A stretch of DNA of 64,000 nucleotides from Tetraselmis striata (Eukaryota; Chlorophyta; Chlorodendrophyceae; Chlorodendrales; Chlorodendraceae): contig VCJN01001562.1 in NCBI GenBank assembly GCA_006384855.1, forward strand, positions 52,501 through 116,500, written 5' to 3'. The notes below the pieces were generated by a model. It had not been told where the DNA came from. It did no database searches and worked only from the letters and a program-made list of their open reading frames with translations. Below, piece by piece: positions 47,320-58,069 of the stretch; position 1 is the stretch's first letter, and the number at the start of each line of letters is the position of its first letter. The translations under genes were made by a program, and so were the position numbers.

Positions 47320-47653
47320 CGGGGGGTCGGCGCTTGGATTCGGCTGACGGAATACGGCGGCAAGCCAAGATTGCTCCAGTGGCCACACGCACCGTCAACT
47401 GCTCAAAAAGAAGGGACACGTGAGAAAACTACGAGAGCTGCTCTATAGCAGTCTATCCATTCTGGGGATGCTACGATACCCTCACGCAACCTGCTAGACA
47501 GCGCCGTTTGCTCTATCGTTTGCTCAGGTCGCGCTCTCTTTCTACCTCACTACTCCCAGAAAAAAATAGCAGCAAACGACGAGGCGGCACCGCCGCGGCC
47601 GCCTAGTGTTACGCCAAGTCAAACTGCGCCCCCACCTTGCTGTAAATGATCAT
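41154..47653 (-). CDS. Bestrophin-like (UPF0187) anion channel, 14 exons
   Basis: Exons in transcript order: 47653-47636, 47242-47043, 46885-46801, 46618-46508, 46199-46131, 45949-45848, 45725-45618, 44706-44624, 44480-44395, 44254-44155, 43210-43162, 42378-42227, 41705-41592 and 41397-41154. All are GT-AG and total 507 codons including the stop. Bestrophins are pentameric chloride/bicarbonate channels; algal members include thylakoid channels. Motifs: SPFPRVLPF and HPYPFQAFAYIVGFALIF, the hallmark CNSAYARYWEGRT (74-86), MHLVSLMHALALQHLRRD, LSVIGGLYQVERDAL, APPILSRAYQLLSDG, YHPFPFPWAQMLLVFLIFYS, and INEVARDLEDPFILDPNDF, the C-terminal acidic family signature. Four or more hydrophobic segments are present. 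Exon 6 encodes a charged helix (KERARRTLKEAEQKASE) and exon 7 a hydrophobic 36-residue piece; both are in phase but unfamiliar for the family. The first exon codes only MIIYSK. No transit peptide is evident. Confidence 0.9.
41895..41930 (+). repeat. Intronic dispersed repeat, copy 1
   Basis: CATGCAGCCCATAAGAACAT and the following bases match the reverse complement of 45503-45539. Both copies lie in introns of the bestrophin gene (between exons 12 and 13, and between exons 7 and 8) in opposite orientation. Confidence 0.6.
42770..42983 (-). repeat. Dispersed repeat, copy 2 (SINE-like)
   Basis: The minus strand matches 7134-7345 over about 210 nt. It lies in the bestrophin intron between exons 11 and 12, in the sense orientation of that gene. 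It keeps the TAGCCCTTCGGGGTTCG core, but the outer stem of the hairpin is less perfect than in copy 1. Confidence 0.6.
45162..45193 (+). repeat. (GA)n microsatellite in a bestrophin intron
   Basis: About sixteen GA units in a row, preceded by a related GAGAGCGTGTGT stretch. Confidence 0.95.
45503..45539 (-). repeat. Intronic dispersed repeat, copy 2
   Basis: Partner of 41895-41930, inverted relative to it, in the bestrophin intron between exons 7 and 8. Confidence 0.6.
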
Positions 47654-49378
47654 ATCGCCTCCGGCGACGCCCTCTCTGTCACGCCTTCACGCGCTTTGCC
47701 CGCCCCCGCGACGGTTCGCGGACGCTGCCTGTGTTCGCGGAGCGGCGCAGTGGTGGGGGCGGACGACGACCGGCCGATCGTGCAGCACAGCGCCACCGGT
47801 CGGCTGTCGACGAGTGACGGCGACAGAGGAATGCGCGGCGACGGGGTCCAATTGGATTGTCGGTTCAACAATTGTCCAGGGCACAGCTGGCACGCTCCAT
47901 CTCCGTGTCTCCAGCAGCCTACGTGCCTGCTTTCAGGCGCGGAGGGAGGCTGGGCGGTGCGTGTCGTGAGGGGAGCTGCTAGGGACAGGTCGTGTAGCGA
48001 CTTCAGGGTATCGCTCCACAGTGGCACGTATAGGCGCGCAGAGGCCGGCGGAGCAGGCCCCCTCCCCCCCGGTCACATCTAGCGCTAAATAAAGTTGGAG
48101 TCGCTACAATAATCGTCATTTGCACTCGTATAATATTAACAGATTAGGGTAAGTCGCGATTTTTTAACACGAATCTTAGGGTGTTTAGTGCTTAACCTAT
48201 CCCTGACCACGGACGAGGATTATAAACTCGCCATGTCGTCGAAGAGTAGCGGGCCAGAATGAGATACAGGGTAGTCGCTACCTCGTACAGGTAAAGGGTA
48301 CAGGGACATCATATTCCCCTACCTACCTATTTTTGTGGTTGGTTGAGCGGAGGAAAAGGAGAGCCGCGTCCGAAGTCGCCTGGAATATGAGAGAATCGAT
48401 ACCGGTTGAAATACGGTTTATGACGGATTTTTAAGCGTCCGTCCTCCGTCCGTCCGTCCTCCGTCATACAAGTTTCGTGTATGAACCGTCATACGTTCGT
48501 TATTTGCTCGTTTGATTTCACGATATAAGTCCAGGGTTCTGAATGGATGCGCGTGTATTCTAGCCCAGGCACGTCATATATCCGTCTGATACGCCAAAAT
48601 AACGCTGTACCGCAGCGCGTTTTTACTGCTGAATCAGCAAGCGAGACGTGCCCAGTTTATTTCTACAGCGACTATACGGTAGTCCAAGTACATGCTATAA
48701 AATGATGCTGTAAAAAGGGGTCGCCGCGGTGCGGGGGCAGTCCGCCGACCCGGGGCCCGGCGTCCGTCGACGGACGGGCGACGGTCGAACGACGGCGTCC
48801 GGCGTCCGGCGTCCGGTGCCGGTACAGGCGGCGGGCATGGCGATTCGCACCGTGCCCGCCCCGTAGACCTGACGACCGGCCCGACCTGCGCGGCCTCGTG
48901 CGGGATGCGGGCCGACTGTAGGCGGCTTGTACTGAATTGCTGACCACGTACTCATCATGTCTGGGCTAGAAATTATGACATTAGTAGTAATAATGTCTCC
49001 GTCTAACCATCTCTAGTGTTAATCTGAAATTATTTAACATTTAGATTAACAACGTCTCTCAAAAAATAAATTACTGACAAATCTAACGCTAAAAGCAGTA
49101 TTACCCGGAAACAACAGTATTACAAGATCGACACTTCAACCCGGCTAAAAGCGGCCCGCATCCCGCGCTAGGCTCAACCCAAGAGGTAGGGGCACCTCCA
49201 CAAATCCCCGGCGCGAAGCGCCGCTTAGTTACTAATACCTCGATATAATTAACGTTCGCCCCCCCCCCCCCCCCCCCCCCCCCCCGACCCCACCTGCTCA
49301 CTGCAGGGGCATTCAACAGAGGTAGCCTCATTATAGGGGCATTCTTGATAGATATTGGAAACCCTACCTCTATAATGA
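47654..49378. other. Intergenic region upstream of the bestrophin gene
   Basis: Positions 47654-48080 are GC-rich and should contain the bestrophin promoter. Simple repeats include GTCCGTCC words at 48437-48465 and several GGCGTCC units near 48790-48812. A dispersed repeat lies at 49112-49166 and a C run at 49260-49285. No gene was recognised. Confidence 0.5.
49112..49166 (+). repeat. Short dispersed repeat, copy 2
   Basis: Partner of 29640-29692. It lies about 210 nt before the reverse-transcriptase remnant and could mark the edge of that element. Confidence 0.45.
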
Positions 49379-51987
49379 ATGAAGAGCTCCGTTCGGCACG
49401 TTGGCATCGGCAGCGTGCTCGTCCGGTACGCTACGCACGTCCTCTTGTGCGCTCATGGCGACCCCATCGCCCAATGGCTTGCCACCCGCGGCCAGTTCAG
49501 TTTTGGCGTTAAGGGTGGCGTGGAATTGGTTCAATTACTTGTTGCGCTTGTGCGATCTCTCCTAGACTCGGATCCATCCCGCGTCTTGGTGCACCTTAAC
49601 GCCGAAAACGCGTTCAAAAAATTCCTTCTACCGCTCCGAAATATTCTGCACACTGCTCCAGGACCCTGTTTGGCAGCCTCTGTTGCGTTCGGCGATCATG
49701 CTTTATTTATGATCAAGAGTCCAATCTGTATGTTTTCAACGGCTCCCAACCCGGTCCCTCTCTCCGGATTCCAAGCCGTCGAGGGGTCCGCCAGGGTTGC
49801 TTCCTCGGCCTCATCCCGTTCGCCGCCGTCGCTGCCCGAGTGCGTGTATGCTCGCGTCGCCGCGGCTGCCCCCAGTCACTCAGTGTTGGCAGCCTTCTTT
49901 GACGACGCCAACATGGTCGGCACTAGTGACGGACTTGCGCTTGCTACGTGGATGGCCCCGTCCGCTTTTGCCGCCGTTGGGTTAAGCGTCACCATTCGCA
50001 AAGGACAGGCGTATTGTCAGCTTGGCTCTTCGTCCCCGTTCGGCGCCCTTCATATTGGGCATTTGTGGCATGGTGTTGCAGCCTCCTCGTCCGGAATCAA
50101 GGCGCTTGGTGCCCCTGTGGGCTCGGCCACTTTCGCCCGGGACCTGTTGGACAAAACGGTCGAAAAACTTCACCAATTCGGCTCCCGGCTTATCGGTTTG
50201 GCCGACCATTTCCACCCCCAGCACACTGCTACTCGTTTGCTGCAAGTTTGCGGCCGTCGTTTCGGCCACCACCTCCGCTCCATACCTCGGGGGCTTGGGT
50301 CGCTCTGAGGGGTATGGCGACACTACAGGTATTACGTCCTTCCTTGAAGATGCAGACGCCGCCGCGCGCGTTTTCAACGTTCGCCGGCATTTGGGGTGTT
50401 AGCCCCGACCTCATGGATACGCCCTCCATGCGCACGCAGCTGTCCCTCCCGGTCCAATTTGGGGGCCTCGGCGCATCGGCGACAATGCGGTTATCGCAGA
50501 TGCCTCCCACATCGGCGCTGCCGCCCTTGTGGTTGGCCAAGCTGTGACTTTCCTCCGTGCTCAACATGCCACCCTGAGCGACGCCGGCGCGTTCCTGTTC
50601 GACCCTCAGGCGTATCCAACCCTCATAGCCTCTACCTTGTTGGGGCGTCCTCGATTCACCGGGCTTTGGCCACCCTAGCGTTCGAGCCCGATGCCGGCGC
50701 CAACGTGTCGGCAGCGATGTGGGCTGTCGAGCTTCGCGCTGCTCATACCCGTGTCATTGACGAGCGTGGAGACGCGGTGCTCGAGGATCTAGCGGGGATG
50801 TTGGCCTCTGTCCTAAAATTGCCCCCCTCCAAGCGCTCTCACGTTGCCCGTGCGTGCCGGCTGCTCGGTCGCTGGGGCTGAGCCGGCGTCTGCGATGCGC
50901 TCGGCGGCCGACCTCCAAGCTATCCCGCATTACTCGGACTTCCCCTTGCACTCCATGCGGAAAGTCCTGAGCCACCGCATTCACACGGTCCGCTTCGCAA
51001 AGCTTGCTTGGTTGCGCGTATGCCTACAAGCGGCCCTGACAGTAACCGCTTCCGGGGCCGCCTCTTACGCGTTGCGACAGCGTTCCTGGTGACTGACCCT
51101 CCAACTGAGTAAGGGTCGCCTTGGTGAAGTCCGTGAGCGTTCCCCTCAGTACCACGATTCCATGTTCCGCGTTGCCGCTTGCCGCCCATTTGGCCTTCCG
51201 GCGGCTCCTGTCCTCTCCCTTGGCGAGCCCTCCCCTTGTGCTTTTTGCTCCTTCACGGTACAAGGCATGCTAGCCCGTTTTGAGGAAGTTGGCGTGGAAT
51301 TCACTCCTTCAGCTTGGGCTGTCGCGTACGCTGATCACGTGGCACGTTGCTATGGGGGCGACTCCAATCACGCCGCACACGAGCGAGTGGGCGGCACATG
51401 GCCTTTCCGACGTTTGCCACGACGTGAAGTCCGCCCTGGGCGTGGGTGTCCAGATCCTCACGGACCCGTCAGTGCTTGTTTCTCTTCCAAAGGGCAGCGA
51501 CGGCCGGCCGGCCGATGTTGGGCGTTTTGGGTATGGTGGTATCCGCGGGAACACGGTTGCTGTCGATACCACCATTGCCCCTAACCTCGGCGTTTCACGC
51601 TCGGATCCAAGGATTGCATTGCGGGCCGCAGAGCGCCACAAAATCCAGAAGTATGACGAGGGTGTCCGAAACGCCGCCGGCATGCTTCGCTTTGCTCTTT
51701 TCGCCGTTTCCGAGTTCGGCTCGCTGGCCCCGCACGCTGAGGCCGTCTTAGTGGAGCTCGCGAAAGCTAGCCACAAACACAATGGCCAAAAAATCGGGCA
51801 GCTCTTGTCTACGTGGCGCCGCCGTTATTTCTTGCTCATCAACATGGCACATGCAGACAACGTTATTGGCGGGGTCGCGGCCACGCGCGCGGCACGTGAT
51901 GGTGCTCTTGCGCATGCGTTGCGTCGCTCGTCGGCATGTGTTGCTATGACCCGGGTCATTGGCTGCAAGCGTCCTCGCCGCGCCTGA
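49379..51987 (+). mobile_element. Degenerate non-LTR (LINE-type) retrotransposon, reverse transcriptase and C-terminal region
   Basis: The frame starting at 49379 reads as reverse transcriptase: GQFSFGVKGGVELVQLLVAL then VLVHLNAENAFKKF (catalytic-Asp region, here Asn), and later AAFFDDANMVGTSDG, the F/Y-x-DD box at about 49895-49915, then AAVGLSVTIRKG. Between them the GVRQG motif (about 49782-49797) is in another frame. Downstream, in further frames, come a Cys/His block (CAFCSFTV then HVARCYGGDSNHAAHE, about 51235-51375) and a C-terminal domain with GRPADVGRFGYGG, DTTIAPNL and ALRAAERHKIQKYDE to 51987. This order matches LINE elements with a C-terminal zinc motif and restriction-like endonuclease region. 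At least four frame breaks and the lack of 5' sequence show it is a dead, 5'-truncated copy. Confidence 0.8.
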
Positions 51988-52141
51988 TGGCCTACCCCGG
52001 GGCGGTGGTCCCTTTGATTCCTGGCAGCTTCGCGACTTCGTGGTTCCCTTGGCTCTCCCTTGGTTCTTGCTTGGCTCCCTGGCCTCCTGCTTGACCTTGG
52101 TTTCAGGCTTATGTCTCTCTTTTGCTGGCAACCTTTCATAG

Positions 52142-52727
52142 TGTTGTTAGTTCTATTTGTAGTGTGTATATGTTAAAGCCCTGATGTAAAATCTCATTGA
52201 GGTAGTATTTTCCATTTTAGGGGATGAGGCCAACTCGAAAACACTCATTGGGCTGCCATACTGTTGTACAGTTATCCGTGCCAAGATTTGAGCAGGCGTT
52301 ATGTTTACAAACTAGTCCCATCCCCGAGCAGGGTGGGGGTTAGCCCCAGTGCGATGCTCCCGCTCTTCGGCATGGGAGAAATCCCGTAAATTTCACTTGA
52401 CGGGTGCGATGTGTGACTAGAATGTGATACAGAGGTGCGCACATCATCAAGAGCCGCTAAGCCATTGAATGGCAGCTTGGTGGCTGCCTAGTTGACATAG
52501 TCACTACTCTCACTAACAAATAAATGCAGAGCCTCGGGTGCTAGCTTGCGCGCCTCACGCAGAGTTTGGCACCTTTATTGCGGGCCGTGGTTGGGTCAAT
52601 GGCATACGTTCTCATCTCGTGCATCGATGATGTCCCCACCATCATCATCATCAACACCAACGGACGATGCCGTGTCCACATCAGCTGTCGCTACACCTGC
52701 CTCGGCGTCGCCATCATCGTATCGTAG
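52142..52727. other. 3' flank of the retrotransposon remnant
   Basis: This probably includes the LINE 3' UTR (after 52141). No poly(A) tail or clear target-site duplication could be assigned. An ATC/ATG microsatellite-like stretch (CATCATCATCATC) occurs near 52638-52652. Confidence 0.35.
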
Positions 52728-54236
52728 CTAGCATCGTCGTCCGAAGACAGCTCGACATCGACATGCCCGAACACCTCCCTCTCCATCGGCACGTCGAGGA
52801 TATATATATGTCCGCCGCGCCAACAATCTTGATATGGGATAGGCATGCCTGACAATGGACAGTGATGCGTTGAGCTTGTTGAGCATGTCACTCAACTCAT
52901 CCAGCACTGCCGCAAGCACGGCAGAATTGTTGTTGTGAGCCTCGTTCATCGAAGCGCGGTTGTTGTGACGAGCCCCAAAGCACAGGGCAGCATGCATCTG
53001 TTCAGAGTTCATGATCTTAGCGGCGCACCATCAGTTCGCCACAATGGAACCCAGCAGCTCTTGCGATGCTGCCATTAACAACTCCATAGCCAAAAAGACA
53101 CTACACCGGGGCATCGGTTTAGTACCGGCTTCCCCCGCGGCCTCCAACTGCGCTGCTCCAGGATCTAGAACATGTCGCGCTTCGTCCGGATCAACGCATT
53201 CAATGCCTGGAGTATGCTAGCATTCAGCTAGTGCACCTTCGAAGTGCAGTTCGGTAGTTGGAAAACGATTACCACGACGCTTTTCATGAGGACGTCCGAT
53301 TTCCAACCTCGAGTCCACCGGGATGCCTCAAGCGAAATGTTGTGGGCGCTGCAGTTGTCAGCCATGAGGATAACGGGCTAGTGCCATTGTTGCTCATGTG
53401 ATAGCAACAGCAATTAGACTTGCGACAATTTTAACCGGATTTGAATGCGCGTCTAGCTGGGATCGTTGTTGTAGTGCAATGCTCCAATCTTGGTGGGGTG
53501 ACAATGCTTTCCAAAGTAACGGGACTTGGTGGCCTTGCCGATGAACACATGCTTCCAGAACTTGGGCGGCCTATGGCATTGAAGAACATGATTGCGCGCT
53601 GTCCATCGATCTTTGGCACTTTTGCCATCTTTGCGATAGGTTTTGCTACCTATCACATTGCCAGCAGTGAGCAACGTTTGATAGAACAATCCGGCAACAC
53701 AGATATTACAACATAATGTCAATGCTACATATAACATACAGCACCAATACCTCAATGCATTCAGGTGCAATTCATTGTTTTAGTAGTAGCACCTTTCTCA
53801 AAGTTGTAGACTTGTTCATGTGCTTGTCGTTCGGCCAGAAAGCGGGAAAGCTGCGTCCGCACAATCGGCACGCTCCGTATGTCCGCATCTGCTCGCTCGC
53901 CGTGGAAAGTCATTCGGTTGATGTTGTGCGCCTTCTTGAAATTGTACAGCCACTACCTATAGAAGTTGCGGTTCTTGGATTGGAGGTTGTGCTTCTTATA
54001 TAGCCAACTGCTTAGCCTAACAGAGAAAAGGGCACATAATGTAATGAGTTATGCGATGCAATCATGTAGTCATCATCAAGCGGCAATGCAGTGTACTCGC
54101 TCAGGATGGTGGCTTGGGTTTTCATGATGTTGGAGATGACTCCCTTCGATGGATATTTCTGCAGGTTTATCTCCTTGTTGGCCCACTTGGAAATTTTGCC
54201 CAGGCTTGGCCTATCAGAGCATGTGAGGCCCTTCAC
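52728..54236 (-). mobile_element. Decayed pogo/Tigger-type (CENP-B-like) DDE transposase
   Basis: Reading from 54236 down the minus strand, the Tigger/pogo landmarks appear in order in shifting frames. They are an HTH block LGKISKWANKEINLQKYPSK and GVISNIMK, then WLYNFKKAHNINRMTFHGEQ, then a QVYNFEKGA block matching DIYNxDETG, then KSAKDRWTARNHVL and FWKHVFIGKATKSRYFGK. They are followed by PVILMADNCSAHNISLE (second catalytic Asp with DNCSAHN) at about 53390-53340, and FQLPNCTSKVH then LNASILQALNALIRTKR (third-acid region). The C-terminal tail (AVLAAVLDELSDMLNKLN) is helical. Several stops and frameshifts make it a fossil. Terminal inverted repeats were not located. Degraded QVYNFEKGA replaces the usual DE pair, so the first catalytic acid is lost. 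Confidence 0.85.
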
Positions 54237-56027
54237 GTAGTTGATGATGTCGACTTTGTTGCTTTCTGCGGGACGCCGGCTACTTCATCGGGATCCTCTC
54301 CTGCCCAGCCTGGTCGCCGCGCTTGTGCGGCTTGTCGTCGTGGTCGTGCTCATGTGGTTGTTAATCGAGAGCGGTGCTATTGCCATTTGCACCGGAGGTG
54401 TCGCCACGCGCGCAGTGGGGGTGCGTGGTGACGCAGCCGCAAGTTGTCGCTGCTCTTGCATACGAGGGGACGAGCGTACACATGTCGTAGCAGGATATAG
54501 AGCATGCGCATGCGAGGAAGAACGGAGACCGCGATCGGGACGGGGTTCGCGTTTTGGAGTGAGAAAAATACAGCATCGGATGCACTAGCTAGCACTTCCA
54601 CATGTACCTTTGTAACGCCTTGACACACTTGAATCGCGCCTTATCGCGCCTTAGTACATTTTTTTTCGATCCGGCTATATCTTAAGGTGCCGACGAATGA
54701 CCGATACCGGTACCCCCCCCCCCCCCCCCCGGCCCCGCATTGTCGGGCAATGTCCAATAGCAATAGCAGTACGAAAAAACGTTGTCGTTAGATTGCACGT
54801 GATATGTGTCGTTGTACGCGATCGGTACGTTCCGAGTGGCTTCGCGGCCCGCGAGGGTGCGCTCCGCTAGTACTTAAAACCGGCCAATTGCCGTTTCGTC
54901 GCGACTTCCAGCGAACTTAAAATCGACTATATCCCGAACTTGCATGAGTAAATCCCGCACTACCGCCCACAGCTAGCCAGGGGTCGCCTCGATTAGTCTA
55001 GAGGTGGGCTAATCATGGCCACCCAGTCCGAGACCCGAATGAGGTGCGTGCCCCCGAGCAACCCATGACCTATGCATGGGCTGGGATCGGTTGATTGGTT
55101 GGACGCGTTTGCATCCAACCCACCAGAGCCAATCGAACGACCCGAATGCCCGATTTCGGATAAATACCAAATGTGTCGGGAGGACCTACTGCCACCCACG
55201 ACTGCGTCACCCCTCTAGCGCGTATGATACCAAGCCCGTGGATACATTTAGCCTACCTAATCTCGATGGCTGACCAAGCTGTGCTGGTGGCGCATCCGTG
55301 CGAGACGAGAGTCGGTAATGACGGATATTTCTATTAGTTAACTCGCAAGTGCGCCGTCCCATGGGGCATCACCCACACCGAATTAAACCGGGCGCTGACG
55401 GCATCCAGGGATAGCCTATGACCATACCTAGGCCATATTATCAACGGAACCATGGCCTCCCGGGTCGTGCGTAGAATTGGTAGGGTACACGGGGGGGGGG
55501 GGGGGGGGGGGGGTGAAATACACTTAAATCGGGCAGTGATGCCGGGCGGGATACGCCACCACGCCCTCGGATGGCGGTCAAGCAACACATGCCAGGGGAC
55601 TTCTACCACCTATGAATACTGACTTACGTTGGATATGCCTGGCTGGTTGGGCTGGAAATGGCTCTAGTAGCTCTAGACCGAGGGAGATTAGAGGATGGGT
55701 CGGTTATTTGTGTGCAGCGGGAAATTGTCAGGTGCGTAGCGGAAGGGGTATCCCATGGGGCACGATACACCTCGCATCCGAGCGTGATCTCTAAGCTTGT
55801 GTAGCAACTATTAGGCTAGGCCTATGTCATCTTGTCGAGAATTATACGAAAGGTGCTGGCTCGGCTCGGCTACCCAACCGTGAGGATCACCCCCCCCCCC
55901 CCCCCTTTAGCGCTCGCGGCGGGCAGCTGTTGCACGCACGACGGCCGGGCTCGCCGCTATTCCCGGCGCCCGCTCAGTAAATGCCACTGCCCTCTCACGA
56001 CGCATTTCACAGTAAAATGGGTTTCAG
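54237..56027. other. Intergenic debris
   Basis: Contains C runs at about 54714-54730 and 55888-55904 and a G run at 55491-55513. No exon or transposase motif was recognised. Open frames are short. Confidence 0.5.
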
Positions 56028-56130
56028 TGGTATGTTAGCAGTTGTAACTATTGGAATAATTGCATTGTACACTCCTCGAAGCCCTTTGCCGGGCGCTCTC
56101 GCGACGTTGGGTGTGGGTGGCACAGGGGCT
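56028..56130 (+). repeat. Dispersed repeat, copy 1 (pair with 61226-61345)
   Basis: Shared landmarks in order with 61226-61345 are GGTATGTTAGCA, GTTGTAAC, GTAC, AGCCC, TTGCCGGGCG, TTGGGTGTGGG and GGCTGGC. The copies have the same orientation and diverge by small indels. Confidence 0.55.
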
Positions 56131-56374
56131 GGCCAATTAATTACAATTTGAAGGATGCAACGACCTTCAAAGTGACATGGCCGTCTTGTTAAGCGCAAAG
56201 TACTGGCGACCGCATTGTCACTTGCGGTGAAGATGTTAAGTACTACCACGCTTGATCCCCAACTTGATGAAGCCACTACTACGTACTGCGCCGCAACGCT
56301 ATGCTTGCTGTCTAAGTATGACCAATGCATTCCGTGGAGGGACTCCGAAACCACACGGTGCGTGTCAATACATA

Positions 56375-56943
56375 TCAGCGACTATAAAGCCACAATTCGT
56401 CATGTCCCACATAATCCCACATGTCGTCATTGGTATCTAGACGCAACGCGTACTCGCACATGTCCCTCTGCACTTGTAACATCAAAGCGTCCTTGATTTT
56501 GGTGTCCGTGCCAGTGTTGTTGGCATATTTTTGATGCCTTCCATATTTACCACGTCGTAGCCACCCACTACTTTCTCGCGCATCCGGGCAGCGAGTGGAA
56601 TCGGTACACCGGTGTCGTAGAAGAACTCGAAGTGGTCGACGGGAAGCTTCGTTATCGGCAGCCACGGGAGCACATGGTTGTCGTTATCGTCGAGCCACGC
56701 CTTTGCGGTCTCCAGCTTCGCTCGCTGCCATGGGATGTGCTCAAATCGCTTGGTTATGCCGGTGCTGTGTGCAACCGCATGTTGTTTAATCTTCAGCATG
56801 CGACCCTCGGAGACTGCGTGAAAGGCCATCATCCAAGAAGCACGGCATACCCGTTTAGGCGGGAGAGCGTCGTAGGTCAGTGGGGCCGCCCACAAACCTG
56901 GGCTAAGTGGAAATACCGCCCTGGGGTTAGGAGCTAAAGGCAT
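56375..56943 (-). pseudogene. Broken unknown protein gene (possible transposon protein)
   Basis: A minus-strand frame opens at 56943 (MPLAPNPRAVFPLSPGLWAA) and reads well through RFEHIPWQRAKLETAKAWLD, then KLPVDHFEFFYDTGVP and KVVGGYDVVNMEGIK, where it slips. The continuing coding text is in another frame: YANNTGTDTKIKDALM, LQVQRDMCEYALRLDTNDDM and WDYVGHDELWLYSR to 56375. The total is about 190 codons. The family is not recognised; with transposon fossils on either side it may be a mobile-element protein. Confidence 0.45.
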
Positions 56944-58069
56944 AAGTTGTCTTTGTAAAATCGGGGCAGATGCTATAGATTGGTTTGCAGAACAAAATTT
57001 GATAACATGAAATATCGTCCATGGGAGCTAAAGGGTTTAGCAATATGGATGGATACCTTGATGCTTTCCTAATGGTATTCTTGCCGGCTGGAAAGCTGCG
57101 AGGCATGCAGGTTTTCCCACGAGACAGGTTAGTCGAGGTGAATAACATCCTGGCGGAATGACGCCCGAAGTTTGTTGATGATCTCATCGCGAGATTGGTC
57201 CCGAGTCTTCTCTTTGTACAGCTCCAGTCCGGGTGGAAGCCACCCGCTTCAAGACGGCCTCGACCTGGGTCGCGCTATGACTAAAGGGCACCGCCCGTGA
57301 GCTTGTGAACGCAAGCGCCGCCCTTGCAAAATCACCGGGTTTCGCCCGTGGGCATACCGATGGAGTCGCGTGCCAAAAACCTTGAAGGGATGGATTCGGT
57401 GTTGACCGCTTGGCCCATGGCCAAGCTGGACAACCCGCTAGGGCCGGTGCGCACTCATGGTTGCGGGGTGGACTCGGCGGGGTACGCTAGGCAGTGGGGA
57501 GGGAGACACTAGCCTGCGATGTACGTCCCTTGCGTATCGGAGAGTAGTAATTTCGCGGCAATAGGTCGCACGCGGTAGCATGCGAAGACGCGCGTCGGGG
57601 CGGGGGAGAGGGGGCGCGAGTTTGGACTGCGATGGCATCCACTCGAGAGATGGGGGCAGACCGGCGGGGCAGAAAGGTTTGTGATACCACCTCTTCGCAG
57701 TCTCGCATTGATTGACTTTGCCACAACGAGCCGTACCGAACCCCACCCCGCGGTCAAGCTTTGTAGGATACAGAATCAGGTCAGGCGGTACTGTTTGACC
57801 GTGATTTGCATGTATGACCGGTCAGCAGCTGCAGGTGAACCGGCGCGGGCGTCGAAATATTGGTTTTGAGTACCGTCAGAATGCCGTATTCCGCGGTCAA
57901 AGCTTATGGCTTGAGCGGCTGGTACGACTGGTCAGGGGATTGCGCAATCGCAGATTGAAGGTCGAAAGGATACTCTGTACGGTGTACATAGAAATGTACC
58001 GTCGTGTCTCCACGATGGTACGATCTACTAATCATCTGTTCTAGATTAATACACTATTCAGTGTTGCAG
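56944..58069. other. Intergenic region, no gene recognised
   Basis: Short frames only. The GGTCAGG-type and CGGTCAAAGC/CGGTCAAGC words near 57750-57900 recur, but no defined element emerges. Confidence 0.45.

Noticed and set aside
46915..47419. Open frames starting at 47388 and 47419 as the bestrophin N-terminus
   Set aside because: They start with GTG and run through the intronic poly-C tract. A short ATG exon at 47653-47636 joins in phase to the conserved block.
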